Shown one piece after another: positions 1-9,047 of a stretch of 64,000 nt of DNA. Both the position numbers and the translations under genes were made by a program. The notes beneath the pieces were generated by a model. The model had not been told where the DNA came from. It saw only the letters and a list, made by a program, of their open reading frames with translations, and made no database searches. The stretch spans positions 1 through 64,000 of the forward strand of contig CALXZH010000029.1 of the NCBI GenBank assembly GCA_944393175.1, written 5' to 3'. Source of the DNA: an uncultured Alphaproteobacteria bacterium (GTDB lineage Bacteria; Pseudomonadota; Alphaproteobacteria; RF32; CAG-239). Positions within the stretch are counted from its first letter, which is position 1. Each line of letters starts with the position of its first letter.

Positions 1-442
1 AGAAAGATTATCACATACGACGTGGAATTGCAAATATCATATAGTATTTGCGCCAAAGTATAGAAGGAAAGTATTTTATGGTAATAAAAGGTTAGAAATA
101 GTAAAAATACTTAAAGAATTATGTAAATGGAAAGGGGTAGAAATATTAGAGGGAGAAGCGTGTCCCGACCATATACATATATTAGTAAAGATACCACCAA
201 AAATCAGCATATCAGGATTTATGGGCTTTCTCAAAGGGAAAAGCAGTTTAATGATATACGAGAGATGGAGTAATATAAAATATCAATACAGGAACAGAGA
301 ATTTTGGTGCAAAGGCTATTATGTAGATACTACCGGTAAAAACACAGAAAAAATTAAGGAATATATCCGAGAACAGCTTAAACAAGACCAATTAGCAGAG
401 CAATTAACAATGGACTTAAATGCCCCGTTTACGGGTAAGTAG
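1..442 (+). CDS. tnpA: IS200/IS605-family transposase TnpA, 5' truncated by window edge
   Basis: The reading frame is open from base 2, so the true start lies before the window. The visible protein opens with a run containing SHTTWNCKYHIVFAPKYRR, the usual N-terminal stretch of small Y1 transposases of this family. The HUH metal-binding motif is seen as DHIHILV, and a candidate nucleophile tyrosine lies in KGYYVDTTG near the C-terminus. About 146 residues are visible, close to the usual full length of about 140-155, so only a few residues should be missing. No TnpB follows. The enzyme excises and inserts single-stranded DNA by recognising hairpins at the element ends. The family call is secure; whether it is active cannot be told from the sequence. 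Confidence 0.9.
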   Translation, partial: ERLSHTTWNCKYHIVFAPKYRRKVFYGNKRLEIVKILKELCKWKGVEILEGEACPDHIHILVKIPPKISISGFMGFLKGKSSLMIYERWSNIKYQYRNREFWCKGYYVDTTGKNTEKIKEYIREQLKQDQLAEQLTMDLNAPFTGK

Positions 443-545
443 TAACAAATTGCGTCTGGCAGAATATGGGTGCCCCGTTTAGGGGACGCCAGTGCTAAAG
501 GCTTATAGCCGCATATGAAGAACCCCGCGTTTTACGCGGGGGTAT
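421..545 (+). mobile_element. Right end of the IS200/IS605-like element with three small hairpins
   Basis: The end of tnpA and the following 100 bases hold three short palindromes: CCCG-TTTA-CGGG near 424-435, CCCC-GTTTA-GGGG near 473-485, and CCCCGCG-TTTTA-CGCGGGG at 523-541. The 11-mer TGCCCCGTTTA occurs at 421 and again at 471. Subterminal hairpins are what TnpA binds in this family, so this is read as the right end. The exact cleavage site cannot be set without an empty site. The last hairpin is followed by a T-rich stretch and may also stop transcription. Confidence 0.6.
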
Positions 546-552
546 CTTTTTG

Positions 553-780
553 TTAGGCCTTAAATTTAATCTCAAAGTGTTTGTTGTAATAAGTTAATAT
601 TTTGCAAATAAGCCATATTTGGCGTGATTTCCCTCTTTCAGCTAAATCAATTCGAGCCTGATTGATTTTGGTATGGTGACTGAGTTCAGAAAGAGTGAGG
701 TGATTTTTAAGTCTTAATTTTTTGAGTTCTTTACCGCATTGGTAAAAAAATTCTTTTTTGAGCATACTTGTTGTGAGCAT
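553..780 (-). CDS. Small helix-turn-helix (XRE-like) protein
   Basis: 75 aa. The central part, CGKELKKLRLKNHLTLSELSHHTK and onward, matches the layout of an XRE/Cro DNA-binding domain: a first helix, then a turn with LTLSELS and a recognition helix around INQARIDLAERG. I chose the ATG at 778-780 because AAGGA lies about 7 bases upstream; a TTG start at 828 would have no such site and would run into the inverted repeat. The gene lies between an insertion-sequence end and a large inverted repeat. It could be a lone regulator or an antitoxin remnant, but no toxin partner is visible. Confidence 0.6.
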   Translation of the reverse strand: MLTTSMLKKEFFYQCGKELKKLRLKNHLTLSELSHHTKINQARIDLAERGKSRQIWLICKILTYYNKHFEIKFKA

Positions 781-819
781 GTTTTTTCCTTGTAGTTTTT
801 TTGAATTATTAAGGGTGTG

Positions 820-914
820 GGAGCTCAAAATAGCCTACAAGAAACTACCCGCCTATTCAATATATTCGGACGGACTCCCACATGAGTGGGGACTTGTAGG
901 GAGTTTTGAGCTCC
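820..914. repeat. Large imperfect inverted repeat with inner hairpin
   Basis: A 22-base arm at 820-841 (GGAGCTCAAAATAGCCTACAAG) pairs with 893-914, whose reverse complement differs at only three positions. Inside it, CCCAC-ATGA-GTGGG at 877-890 forms a second hairpin. The structure lies immediately upstream of the HTH gene on the minus strand and beside an IS end. It may be a small non-autonomous palindromic element, or a folded leader or operator for the HTH gene. No coding gene is supported in 781-963. Confidence 0.6.
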
Positions 915-963
915 TATGCGCTAAACTAAAAGAAGTTTTTGAAAATGTCAATTAAGGAATAAC

Positions 964-994
964 AAAAAACCCGCTTGAAGACTGCGGGTTTTTT
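964..994 (-). terminator. Rho-independent terminator downstream of rpmJ
   Basis: Stem CCCGC/GCGGG (970-974 with 984-988), extended by A-runs and T-runs on both sides, so it can work in both directions. On the minus strand it follows the rpmJ stop by about 27 bases. Confidence 0.8.
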
Positions 995-1020
995 AGTAAA
1001 TGTTTATCAAATATGTCAAA

Positions 1021-1146
1021 TTAACCTTGGCGAGCTTTGAGCTTCGGGTTCTTTTTGTTGATGACATATACGCGGCCTTTGCGGCGAACGATTTTGCAAT
1101 CCTTATCGCGTACTTTCTTTGATTTTAAAGAACTGTAAACTTTCAT
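1021..1146 (-). CDS. rpmJ: 50S ribosomal protein L36
   Basis: 41 aa, read by eye: it starts [18 protein letters not shown] and ends [12 protein letters not shown]. This is the alphaproteobacterial type of L36, which lacks the full set of four zinc-binding cysteines; only one Cys is visible. L36 is the smallest protein of the large ribosomal subunit and binds 23S rRNA. A GGAAAG motif lies just upstream of the ATG. The gene is monocistronic, with a terminator right after it. Confidence 0.95.
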   Translation of the reverse strand: MKVYSSLKSKKVRDKDCKIVRRKGRVYVINKKNPKLKARQG

Positions 1147-1297
1147 TTTTCTTTCCTTATGCGATATGTTTGCCCGCAACATATTCTAAAACTTAAACTT
1201 TGTCAACTCTAATTTTAGAAACTTGGTAAAAAAGTGAGTCTTTATTTGCTTTTTGAGGAATCTTTTCTATAATTGACGTGATATTTTAAGGTGAAAA

Positions 1298-1993
1298 ATG
1301 AAAAAGTTTGTTTTTAGCATTGTTTGTTGGTTGGGAAGCGTGTCCTTGGGGGCGGCGCAAACTCAAGTGCCGTATTTGGAAGAAGTACGCGCGTTGGGTC
1401 TGGTGTCCGGACAAGGTATGGCCTGTGGTGCCTCAAAGTTTGATACGTTTGAGATGTTGGCGCGTGCAATTTTAATTACAAAGGCATCATCTGACAGGCA
1501 GCAAGCCGAAGGGATGAAGGTCTATAACGAGGCTAAGGCCGATGCCTATATTTCCAAACAAATGGATGGCTTTTATGAGTGCGATAAAATCAATCGCCGT
1601 TTTGACGGGCAGCCGATTTTTCAGGCGACTCTTTATGCCGACGGCACAATTAAAATGCCCGATGGGCAAATCTTTACGCCCAGAAATCCATATGATGCGA
1701 CTTTAGTTTATAACAAAGCCGATGACGGACGTGACGTGGCACAAAAAATTTATCAAAAACAAGCAAATAAAAAAATTCCGGCGCAGGCTGTTCAATTTAA
1801 GACAGATAACGCTCCGGTGGCTAATCCCGGATATGTTTCGGGCCAATCCGCACCGGCAATTTTGGAGCCGGCAGGCTTTGGCGGCGTGGAACTGCAAGAG
1901 GTCGGGACTTATTCTTCCGCAAGTGAGGAAAATTCCGGCGCATCTTCTTACCGGGGCGAAAGTTCTATCGGGCATATTACGCGCTCGTATTAA
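1298..1993 (+). CDS. Secreted protein of unknown function
   Basis: 231 aa. Residues 1-20 form a typical Sec signal peptide (basic MKK, a hydrophobic core, then LGAAQ), so the mature protein should be periplasmic or exported. AAGGTG precedes the ATG. The mature part has two cysteines near GMACGAS and FYECDK that could form a disulfide. The last 80 residues are rich in Ser, Gly and Ala and look poorly ordered. I do not recognise the family. It lies 73 bases upstream of ettA on the same strand but is unlikely to share its function. Confidence 0.75.
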   Translation: MKKFVFSIVCWLGSVSLGAAQTQVPYLEEVRALGLVSGQGMACGASKFDTFEMLARAILITKASSDRQQAEGMKVYNEAKADAYISKQMDGFYECDKINRRFDGQPIFQATLYADGTIKMPDGQIFTPRNPYDATLVYNKADDGRDVAQKIYQKQANKKIPAQAVQFKTDNAPVANPGYVSGQSAPAILEPAGFGGVELQEVGTYSSASEENSGASSYRGESSIGHITRSY

Positions 1994-2066
1994 AAAGATT
2001 GCAACTTCTGCTTTTTTGTTTATACTCGCTCATAACTTAAACCATCAAATAATGGAGCATAATTAA

Positions 2067-3743
2067 ATGGCCGCATATCAATATGTTTTTGTCATGCAGA
2101 ATTTAACCAAAGTTTTTCCCGGCGGAAAAGAACTGTTTAAGGGAATTACGCTTTCTTTCCTGCCCGGTGCCAAAATCGGCGTTTTGGGTGTGAACGGTGC
2201 CGGTAAATCTACATTGCTGAAAATTATGGCCGGTAAAGATAAGGAGTTTAACGGTGAGGCTTGGGCGGCTGATGGGGTGAAAGTCGGCTATTTGGAGCAA
2301 GAGCCGCAACTTGATCCTAAAAAAACGGTGATGGAAAATATTATGGACGGGCTCGGCGAAACGCGTGATTTGCTCAAACGTTTTGAAGAAGTATCGGCTA
2401 AGTTTGCCGAACCGATGAGCGATGAGGAAATGAACAATCTCATTAATGAACAAGCAGAACTCCAAGAAAAAATTGATGCCTGCAATGGTTGGGATTTTGA
2501 AAGAACTATTGAAATTGCCATGGATGCTTTGCGTTGTCCGCCGGCCGATGCCGATGTGACCAAACTCTCAGGTGGCGAGAAAAGACGCGTGGCTCTGTGC
2601 CGCTTGCTTTTGCAAAAGCCGGATATGTTGCTCTTGGATGAGCCGACAAACCATTTGGATGCCGAATCGGTGGCTTGGTTGGAGCAACATTTGAAGGAAT
2701 ATCCAGGCACAGTCGTTATGGTTACGCACGACCGCTACTTTTTGGATAATGTGACCGGCTGGATTTTGGAATTAGACCGTGGACAAGGTATTCCTTATGA
2801 GGGCAATTACAGCTCGTGGTTGGAGCAAAAGCAAAAACGCTTGGAACAAGAATCTCGTGAAGAAACCGCTCGTCAAAGAACTTTGGCTAATGAGTTAGAG
2901 TGGATTCGGAAAAATCCGAAGGCCAGACAGGCTAAATCTAAAGCGCGTATTAATGCTTATGAAGAATTGTTGGCAGAATCGGGAAAAGATAAAATTACCC
3001 AAGCTCATATCTCAATTCCGATGACCGATCGTTTGGGTGATTTGGTGATTGAAGCCAATGGTATTTCCAAAGGTTATGGCGACAGATTGTTGATTGATAA
3101 TTTGTCCTTTAAGGTGCCGAAGGGTGCGATTGTCGGTATTATCGGACCAAATGGTGCCGGTAAAACCACGCTGTTTCGTATGATTACGGGGCAAGAAAAA
3201 CCCGATAAAGGCGAAATCAGAATTGGTGAGACGGTCGATTTGGGCTATGTTGACCAATCGCGTGAAGAGTTAGATCCAAACAAAACCGTTTGGGAAGAAA
3301 TTTCCGATGGGTTGGATATTATAGAACTTGGTAAAAGACAAATGCCGTCACGGGCTTATGTCGGTCAATTCAATTTTAAGGGAAGTGACCAACAAAAGAA
3401 AGTCGGACAACTCTCAGGCGGTGAACGCAATCGGGTTCACTTGGCTAAAATGCTGCGCAAAGGAGCAAATGTGATTTTGCTTGACGAACCGACAAATGAT
3501 TTGGATGTTGATACCTTGCGTTCATTGGAAGAGGGTATTATGGAATATCCGGGATGCGTTTTGGTGACCTCACACGACCGCTGGTTCTTGGATCGTTTGG
3601 CAACGCATATTTTGGCATATGAAGGAGACAGTCAAGTCGTTTGGTTTGAGGGTAACTTTGAAGAATATGAAAAAGACAAGCGTCGTCGCCTTGGTGATGA
3701 GGCTTGTAATCCGCATCGTGTTCGATATAAAAAGTTAGCTTAA
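2067..3743 (+). CDS. ettA: Energy-dependent translational throttle protein EttA (ABC-F ATPase)
   Basis: 558 aa, full length. Two ABC ATPase domains are in tandem: Walker [10 protein letters not shown] at about 41-49 with signature LSGGEKRR, and Walker [10 protein letters not shown] with signature LSGGERNR in the second half. Both have Walker B plus EPTN. The linker between the domains is charged and coiled, as in ABC-F proteins, and the N-terminal [15 protein letters not shown] is characteristic of EttA. The family has no membrane domain; it binds the ribosomal E site and gates the first elongation step according to the ATP/ADP ratio. A terminator follows closely. Confidence 0.95.
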   Translation: MAAYQYVFVMQNLTKVFPGGKELFKGITLSFLPGAKIGVLGVNGAGKSTLLKIMAGKDKEFNGEAWAADGVKVGYLEQEPQLDPKKTVMENIMDGLGETRDLLKRFEEVSAKFAEPMSDEEMNNLINEQAELQEKIDACNGWDFERTIEIAMDALRCPPADADVTKLSGGEKRRVALCRLLLQKPDMLLLDEPTNHLDAESVAWLEQHLKEYPGTVVMVTHDRYFLDNVTGWILELDRGQGIPYEGNYSSWLEQKQKRLEQESREETARQRTLANELEWIRKNPKARQAKSKARINAYEELLAESGKDKITQAHISIPMTDRLGDLVIEANGISKGYGDRLLIDNLSFKVPKGAIVGIIGPNGAGKTTLFRMITGQEKPDKGEIRIGETVDLGYVDQSREELDPNKTVWEEISDGLDIIELGKRQMPSRAYVGQFNFKGSDQQKKVGQLSGGERNRVHLAKMLRKGANVILLDEPTNDLDVDTLRSLEEGIMEYPGCVLVTSHDRWFLDRLATHILAYEGDSQVVWFEGNFEEYEKDKRRRLGDEACNPHRVRYKKLA

Positions 3744-3751
3744 AATGTAAA

Positions 3752-3783
3752 GCCCCGTGCTGTTGAATGCACGGGGTTTTTTA
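3752..3783 (+). terminator. Terminator of ettA
   Basis: GCCCCGTGC and GCACGGGG pair around a short loop and are followed by TTTTTT, nine bases after the ettA stop codon. Confidence 0.85.
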
Positions 3784-3916
3784 TTTGAGATGCGTTCTTC
3801 AAAATATGGGAAGGTAAGATTTTTTTGTTTTGTTTACTATTTGTTATGATTATGTGTATAAATTCAACTTATCGGATTATTATCAATTCACCAGAAACGT
3901 GTCTTAAGAGGTACCT

Positions 3917-5149
3917 ATGAAGAAATATTGGTTGATTATCTTGCTTTTAAATCTAGTGCTTTGTCAAAAAGTTTGGGCATTTGATTGTCCGACAGCGATA
4001 ATTACAGATACAAAAGAATTACTTGCGTTGAAAGCTGATGCTCAGGCTAAATTTAACGCTTTGGATAAGAAATGTTTAGGTGAGTATCAGAAAAGAAACA
4101 GAGAGTATTTGGCAGAAGTGTCGAAAGTTGAAAACAAAGAAGGTCAATATAAAGATCTAAAGAAAAAAGATCGTGAAAGTTTGCTACTTAAAATGAAATA
4201 TGAATATCAAGCTAGCCAAACAAAATTTTCAGAAGAATGTTACGGACCTGAAGGTAAGGAATATCAAGAGTGTGTGTCATCTGTTGAGAAACAAATTAAA
4301 TATTTGAATGACCAAGCAAGTCTTCGTAGAGATAATGAAGCTCAGACTACAAATAAATCTACAGCCGGCTCTACGCCGTTAGTTCTTACAAAAAAAACTC
4401 AAGAATTAAATAAGGAGTTAGGTGCAGCACAAGATGCTTGTGTTGAAGAAATTGCAACGACAGGTAAGGAAGATGGTGAGGCGTGTCAAAAACACAAAGA
4501 AATTCGTGCAGAATATATGTCTTACTATAAGCAAAATGAATGTGGAAAGGGAAAAGCAGGTAATGATTCTTCAACGATGTGTACGGCTAGTGAAGAAGAA
4601 CTTATTAAAATCAATGATAATTTAGTAGCAAAGAAGGTTAAAGAGTATCAGCAAAATCATCCGGTTGCGCAAACTCCTACAACTACGACAACAACTACTA
4701 CCGAAACAGATGAAGTTATTCCAACGCCGGCGGCATCAACTCCGGCACAACAGACACAAAATACAGCTGCGCCTACAACAAATGTGCAGGTTTCCGGAAT
4801 GGTTACAACAAATACTAATAATGCTACTAAAGTAAATACAAATACCGCTTCTGCAGGGGGATCCTCGTCTGCATCTGGTATGACTTCGGGCGGATTATTT
4901 AGTGATTTGATTGCAAAAGGTTTGGAAATTTTCGGAGGAATGAGAGAAATCGTCTATGCTGTTTCGGGGTTCGGTATTGTGGCAATAGCAATAGGCGCAT
5001 TTTTTGGCACCATAAATTGGAAATGGTTGGTTGCTATTATCATAGGTTTGGTGATTATGGCTTCAGCTGCGGAACTTATAAACTATATGGTGGATTCGGA
5101 AGTGATTACCGATGCTATGATTACAAATCAATTAATTAAAGGAAGTTGA
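3917..5149 (+). CDS. Secreted multidomain protein with VirB2/TrbC-like C-terminal pilin region
   Basis: 410 aa with a signal peptide (residues 1-22, ending VWAFDCP). Residues 25-240 are a highly charged, probably helical region with scattered cysteines (DKKCLGEY, EECYGPEG, ECVSS, NECGKG). Residues 250-325 are a Thr/Ala/Pro/Asn-rich linker, including a run of eight threonines. The last 85 residues hold two hydrophobic helices joined by GTINWKWL. That is the arrangement of VirB2/TrbC pilins (helix, short loop with W, helix ending in small residues). AGAGGT precedes the ATG. No type IV secretion genes lie nearby. The pilin likeness is my reading of the hydropathy and loop pattern and needs a profile search. 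Confidence 0.7.
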   Translation: MKKYWLIILLLNLVLCQKVWAFDCPTAIITDTKELLALKADAQAKFNALDKKCLGEYQKRNREYLAEVSKVENKEGQYKDLKKKDRESLLLKMKYEYQASQTKFSEECYGPEGKEYQECVSSVEKQIKYLNDQASLRRDNEAQTTNKSTAGSTPLVLTKKTQELNKELGAAQDACVEEIATTGKEDGEACQKHKEIRAEYMSYYKQNECGKGKAGNDSSTMCTASEEELIKINDNLVAKKVKEYQQNHPVAQTPTTTTTTTTETDEVIPTPAASTPAQQTQNTAAPTTNVQVSGMVTTNTNNATKVNTNTASAGGSSSASGMTSGGLFSDLIAKGLEIFGGMREIVYAVSGFGIVAIAIGAFFGTINWKWLVAIIIGLVIMASAAELINYMVDSEVITDAMITNQLIKGS

Positions 5150-5168
5150 TGCTGACTAGGTAAAAAAA

Positions 5169-5206
5169 AGCACTCCTTCACTAGGATGAAAGGAGTGCTT
5201 TTTTTT
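5169..5206. terminator. Bidirectional terminator between convergent genes
   Basis: GCACTCCTT and AAGGAGTGC pair around a 12-base loop, with A and T runs on both sides. It serves the plus-strand gene ending at 5149 and touches the stop codon of the minus-strand gene ending at 5205. Confidence 0.85.
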
Positions 5207-5552
5207 AGTGCTTTTTGTTAGAGGCATCAATTTCTGCTTGAAGGTGGGCATTGACAATGTCAAAGGCTCGATTGCCTTTATTTAGGCCAATCCAGATGGT
5301 GTAAATACCGCGACGTTTGATAATGCCGCCTAACTCTTTTTTGAGGGCTAAACAAATTTTTCTTCGTCCCAAATAAGCCGCCTCATTGTTACCTCCGCTT
5401 TGGAGTAATAGTTTCATTGATAAACTCTCGGCTAGGTCAATGGCGGTTTGCTCGATTTCATCTTCGGGAACGGAGATTTTTAGGGTGTTGTTTTGCTGAG
5501 TAAACTCTTTTGCAATAGCAGAAATTATCTGCTTTTCTCTTCTGATATCCAT
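5205..5552 (-). CDS. Hypothetical protein, 115 aa
   Basis: A soluble alpha/beta-looking protein with no signal peptide and no membrane helix. Visible features are an N-terminal helix (DIRREKQIISAIAKEF), a central YLGRRKICLALKKELGG stretch and GIYTIWIGLNKGN near the end. No convincing Shine-Dalgarno site precedes the ATG, only AT-rich sequence. The frame is open through to a shared terminator, and the next gene upstream runs in the same direction 69 bases away. I do not recognise the family. Confidence 0.6.
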   Translation of the reverse strand: MDIRREKQIISAIAKEFTQQNNTLKISVPEDEIEQTAIDLAESLSMKLLLQSGGNNEAAYLGRRKICLALKKELGGIIKRRGIYTIWIGLNKGNRAFDIVNAHLQAEIDASNKKH

Positions 5553-5621
5553 AATCTTAATAATTAAAAGTTATGGTGGAGTTATAGAAGATTTAGACAA
5601 AAATGTCAAATGTTATTTGGC

Positions 5622-6497
5622 TTAGCGGTACCAGTCTCTTTCTGTTCGATTGCTTCCCATTATATTTTTTATGTTTTCTAATTGGGTGGCATATTTGCAA
5701 AGCATGGTCGTTGTGGTTTTGATGCCAGCTTTGTCTTGCTGTTGGATTTGTAATTTATGCAGTTCCTGTAATACTTCAATTTTAAGATGGCATTTTTTTG
5801 AAACAGATGTGTTAAAATCATTACAAACCTTAACGGCCGTATAGGCCGCTTGTTGGCGTGTGTTATAGTCTAGTCTGGTATCGCGCAATTGTTTGCGTAA
5901 GCTATCAAAGTAGGGGCGACCTGTCTTATTCAATAAGTCTTTTAAGTGAGGAATTGTAGGCGATTTTTTATCTGTTTTTTTATAGGCTTGTTTTATAAGG
6001 TTATATTTTTCTTTGCTTGGAATATCTAAATCTATGACCTGATTGGCACAGCTGTAGAGTAAGGTATTTTGTGTCTTTTCAGGGGATAAAGAAATTATAT
6101 TGTTAAGGGCTTCGGTTCTTTCTTGCGGGGAAACATTTTCCATATAAGCGTAGCAATTGTTTATCCAATAGTAGGCGGTTAGTTTTTCTGAACGAGAAAG
6201 AAGAGGAAGAATATTTTTGAGTAATTTTGATGTGATTGCAGCGCGGTGCTCTTCCGGGGTTTCTTGATTAAAAGTTTTGGCTACCGCGACAAACGCTTGT
6301 TCTACATCAAGCATTTGGTGGATGATTTTATCGGGAGTTCTTTTTTTGATATAATCTCCAGATATTTTTAATATGTCGGGAGCGGAAATTTCTGCTGTTT
6401 GACAGATTAATGCATGAGCAGAACGAAAGTTACCTTGAAAACAAAGTTGTTTTACTTGTGAGAAAATTTGTTGTTTGGAGGGTTTCTTTTCTGCCAT
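5622..6497 (-). CDS. Hypothetical helical protein, 291 aa
   Basis: Predominantly alpha-helical and soluble, with repeated short helices such as QIFSQVKQLCFQGNFRSAHAL, which resembles the helix pairs of TPR-like folds. AGGAC lies upstream of the ATG. No catalytic motif or signal sequence is visible. It may form a unit with the 115-aa gene downstream. I do not recognise a family; a structural scaffold or regulatory role would be a guess. Confidence 0.6.
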   Translation of the reverse strand: MAEKKPSKQQIFSQVKQLCFQGNFRSAHALICQTAEISAPDILKISGDYIKKRTPDKIIHQMLDVEQAFVAVAKTFNQETPEEHRAAITSKLLKNILPLLSRSEKLTAYYWINNCYAYMENVSPQERTEALNNIISLSPEKTQNTLLYSCANQVIDLDIPSKEKYNLIKQAYKKTDKKSPTIPHLKDLLNKTGRPYFDSLRKQLRDTRLDYNTRQQAAYTAVKVCNDFNTSVSKKCHLKIEVLQELHKLQIQQQDKAGIKTTTTMLCKYATQLENIKNIMGSNRTERDWYR

Positions 6498-6597
6498 AGT
6501 CCGTCCTACCTTAATATTTTATGAGGTGATTATAGCAAAAAATCATAAAATGTAAATGTCTTTTTTTACGAAATGGACAAAATGTGGCAAGCGTGGC

Positions 6598-7035
6598 TTA
6601 AAGTGCTTTTTCCATGCGGGCGAAAGTTATGCCGTTTTCTTCAAAAATGTCGCCAACCTGCTGGTAGCCCATTTTTTCATAAAAGTGGACAACAGAGAGC
6701 ATGGCATGCATGACAATTTTGCTATAACCTGCTTCTTTGGCACGTTTTTCGGCATATTTTACCAATTCACGGCCAACGCCTTCACCTTGATATTTGGTAT
6801 CAACGGCGACCTGCATTAAGCGAATTTCTTCATCATTGACCGGTGCTAAAATCAGCCCGCCGATGAGCTTGTCATCTAAGTTTTCAATACAGCCAATGTG
6901 AAGATAATTGGCTTCTTTGGCGCGGTAGTGATCCAGAAATTTTAAGCCTAAGGGTTCAAGTAATATTTTGTAGCGGAGTTCAACCAACTCGTCGTAACGT
7001 GAAGATCCAAAGTCTATGTCTATCATTTTTCTCAT
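6598..7035 (-). CDS. GNAT-family N-acetyltransferase
   Basis: 145 aa from the ATG at 7033-7035, which has GGGAGG seven bases upstream; a longer start at 7074 lacks a site. The acetyl-CoA binding motif A is visible as VDTKYQGEGVGRELVKYAEKRAKEAG (Q/RxxGxG/A type), followed by MHAMLSVVHFYEKMGYQ, the usual motif B with the FYEKxGF signature. The N-terminal IDFGSSRYDELVELRYKILLEPLG resembles ElaA/YkwB-type acetyltransferases. The substrate cannot be inferred. Confidence 0.85.
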   Translation of the reverse strand: MRKMIDIDFGSSRYDELVELRYKILLEPLGLKFLDHYRAKEANYLHIGCIENLDDKLIGGLILAPVNDEEIRLMQVAVDTKYQGEGVGRELVKYAEKRAKEAGYSKIVMHAMLSVVHFYEKMGYQQVGDIFEENGITFARMEKAL

Positions 7036-7167
7036 GGCAACCTCCCGCTGTTTATCTGTTTTTAGTATATGCATTTTTTATGATTTAATCAATATTATAT
7101 TGCGTAATATTAAATTATCCTCTATCTATGTAGTAATTGTAATGTTTTTGACGGATTAAGAAGAATA

Positions 7168-8973
7168 ATGAAAACGCATTTGGATTTAATCAGAAATTTT
7201 GCCATCATCGCACATATTGACCACGGAAAGTCAACCTTGGCCGACAGAATGATTGAATTTTGCGGCGGATTGCAAAAACGAGAAATGCAAGAACAAGTTC
7301 TCGACTCGATGGATATTGAACGCGAGCGCGGAATTACCATTAAGGCACAAACCGTTCGCCTGAACTATAAAGCCCATGACGGGAATACTTATCAACTCAA
7401 TTTGATTGATACCCCGGGACATGTTGACTTCTCGTATGAGGTGTCACGTTCACTTTCTTCTTGCGAAGGTTCGGTTTTGGTGGTGGATGCGACCCAAGGG
7501 GTGGAGGCGCAAACTTTGGCCAATGTCTATATGGCGATTGATAATAATCATGAGATTTTGCCGGTCTTAAATAAAGTTGATTTGCCCTCTGCGGACCCGG
7601 AAAAAGTTAAAAAACAAATTGAGGATGTGATTGGATTGGACACATCTCATGCGGTGGAGGCCTCGGGCAAAACCGGCTTTGGGGTGGAAGATGTTTTGGA
7701 AGGAATTGTAAATTATCTGCCGGCCCCGAAGGGAGATGAAAATAAACCCCTTAAAGCGTTGTTGATTGATAGTTGGTATGACTCCTATTTGGGCGTTATC
7801 ATTTTGGTGAGAATTAAAGACGGCGTTATTCGCAAAAAGCAACAAATCCGTATGATGTCTAATAATGCGGTTTATTCGATTGATAAGGTTGGTATCTTTA
7901 CGCCGAAAATGCAAGATGTCGATGCGCTGTACCCGGGTGAAGTCGGTTTTATTACCGCGAGTATTAAAAGTGTCAGTGACTGCCATGTCGGTGATACCAT
8001 TACCGATAACAAGCAGCCTTGTGATGCGCCTTTGAAAGGATTTAAGCCCTCTGTGCCGGTGGTATTTTGCTCTATCTTTCCAGTGGATAGCAGTCAATAT
8101 GATAACCTAAAAGATGCTTTGGCCAAACTCAAACTCAATGATGCCAGTATTGATTACCAAAATGAAAATTCAGCAGCTCTTGGACTTGGTTTTCGTTGCG
8201 GGTTCTTGGGGCTGTTGCATATGGAAATTATCCAGGAGCGTTTGGGCAGAGAGTTTGATTTGGATTTGATTACAACAGCGCCTTCGGTTGCCTATAAAAT
8301 CAACTTGAGCAACGGTAACCAAATTACGTTGCACAATCCTGCTGATATGCCTGACCCATCGACCATTGCCAGTATTGAAGAACCTTGGGTTAAAGCCACA
8401 ATTTTGGTGCCGGATGAATATTTGGGCTCGGTTTTGAAACTTTGCACCGAACGAAGAGGTGAGCAAGAAGACTTAACTTATGTCGGTAATCGGGCAATGG
8501 TGGTTTATAAAATTCCGTTGAATGAAATTGTGTTTGATTTTTATGACCGCTTAAAATCAATTACAAGCGGATATGCCAGTTTTGATTATGAGGTTATCGG
8601 TTATCAGGCGTCTGATTTGGTAAAAGTTCAAATCTTGATTAATGAAGAGGCGGTTGATGCCTTGGCTTTCCTTTGCCATAGAAGCGAAGCCGAATCTCGC
8701 GGGCGACAAATTTGTGAGCGGCTTAAAGACCTTATTCCGAGACATTTGTTCAAAATCCCGATTCAAGCGGCAATCGGTGGACGGGTGGTTGCCAGAGAGA
8801 CGATTTCGGCCTTGCGCAAAGATGTGACGGCAAAATGTTATGGCGGTGATGTAACCCGTAAACGTAAGCTCTTGGATAAGCAGAAAAAAGGTAAACAACG
8901 CATGCGCCAGTTCGGTAAGGTTGAAGTGCCGCAATCGGCGTTTATTGAAGCGTTGCGTATCGGCGACCAATAA
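7168..8973 (+). CDS. lepA: Elongation factor 4, back-translocating ribosomal GTPase
   Basis: 601 aa, the normal length for LepA. GTPase motifs are G1 AHIDHGKST (15-23), G2 in [11 protein letters not shown]3 DTPGHVDF and G4 NKVDLP. LepA-specific features include the [16 protein letters not shown] segment and the C-terminal GKKRMRQFG-like region ([16 protein letters not shown]). The protein promotes correct ribosome assembly and tRNA movement under stress. It has its own terminator and stands alone; the usual downstream partner lepB is absent. Confidence 0.97.
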   Translation: MKTHLDLIRNFAIIAHIDHGKSTLADRMIEFCGGLQKREMQEQVLDSMDIERERGITIKAQTVRLNYKAHDGNTYQLNLIDTPGHVDFSYEVSRSLSSCEGSVLVVDATQGVEAQTLANVYMAIDNNHEILPVLNKVDLPSADPEKVKKQIEDVIGLDTSHAVEASGKTGFGVEDVLEGIVNYLPAPKGDENKPLKALLIDSWYDSYLGVIILVRIKDGVIRKKQQIRMMSNNAVYSIDKVGIFTPKMQDVDALYPGEVGFITASIKSVSDCHVGDTITDNKQPCDAPLKGFKPSVPVVFCSIFPVDSSQYDNLKDALAKLKLNDASIDYQNENSAALGLGFRCGFLGLLHMEIIQERLGREFDLDLITTAPSVAYKINLSNGNQITLHNPADMPDPSTIASIEEPWVKATILVPDEYLGSVLKLCTERRGEQEDLTYVGNRAMVVYKIPLNEIVFDFYDRLKSITSGYASFDYEVIGYQASDLVKVQILINEEAVDALAFLCHRSEAESRGRQICERLKDLIPRHLFKIPIQAAIGGRVVARETISALRKDVTAKCYGGDVTRKRKLLDKQKKGKQRMRQFGKVEVPQSAFIEALRIGDQ

Positions 8974-8991
8974 GAGGTCGGCTAAAGTAAA

Positions 8992-9027
8992 GAGAGCCTC
9001 TAAGTCCTCGGACTTGGGGCTCTTTTT
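8992..9027 (+). terminator. Terminator of lepA
   Basis: AGAGCC-TCT-AAGTCC pairs with GGACTT-GGG-GCTCT and is followed by TTTTT. Confidence 0.85.
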
Positions 9028-9047
9028 ATTGCAATTTTATAATGTGT

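Noticed and set aside
758-955. 65-codon plus-strand frame over the inverted repeat
   Set aside because: It is created by the palindrome itself, has no binding site and no family-like sequence.
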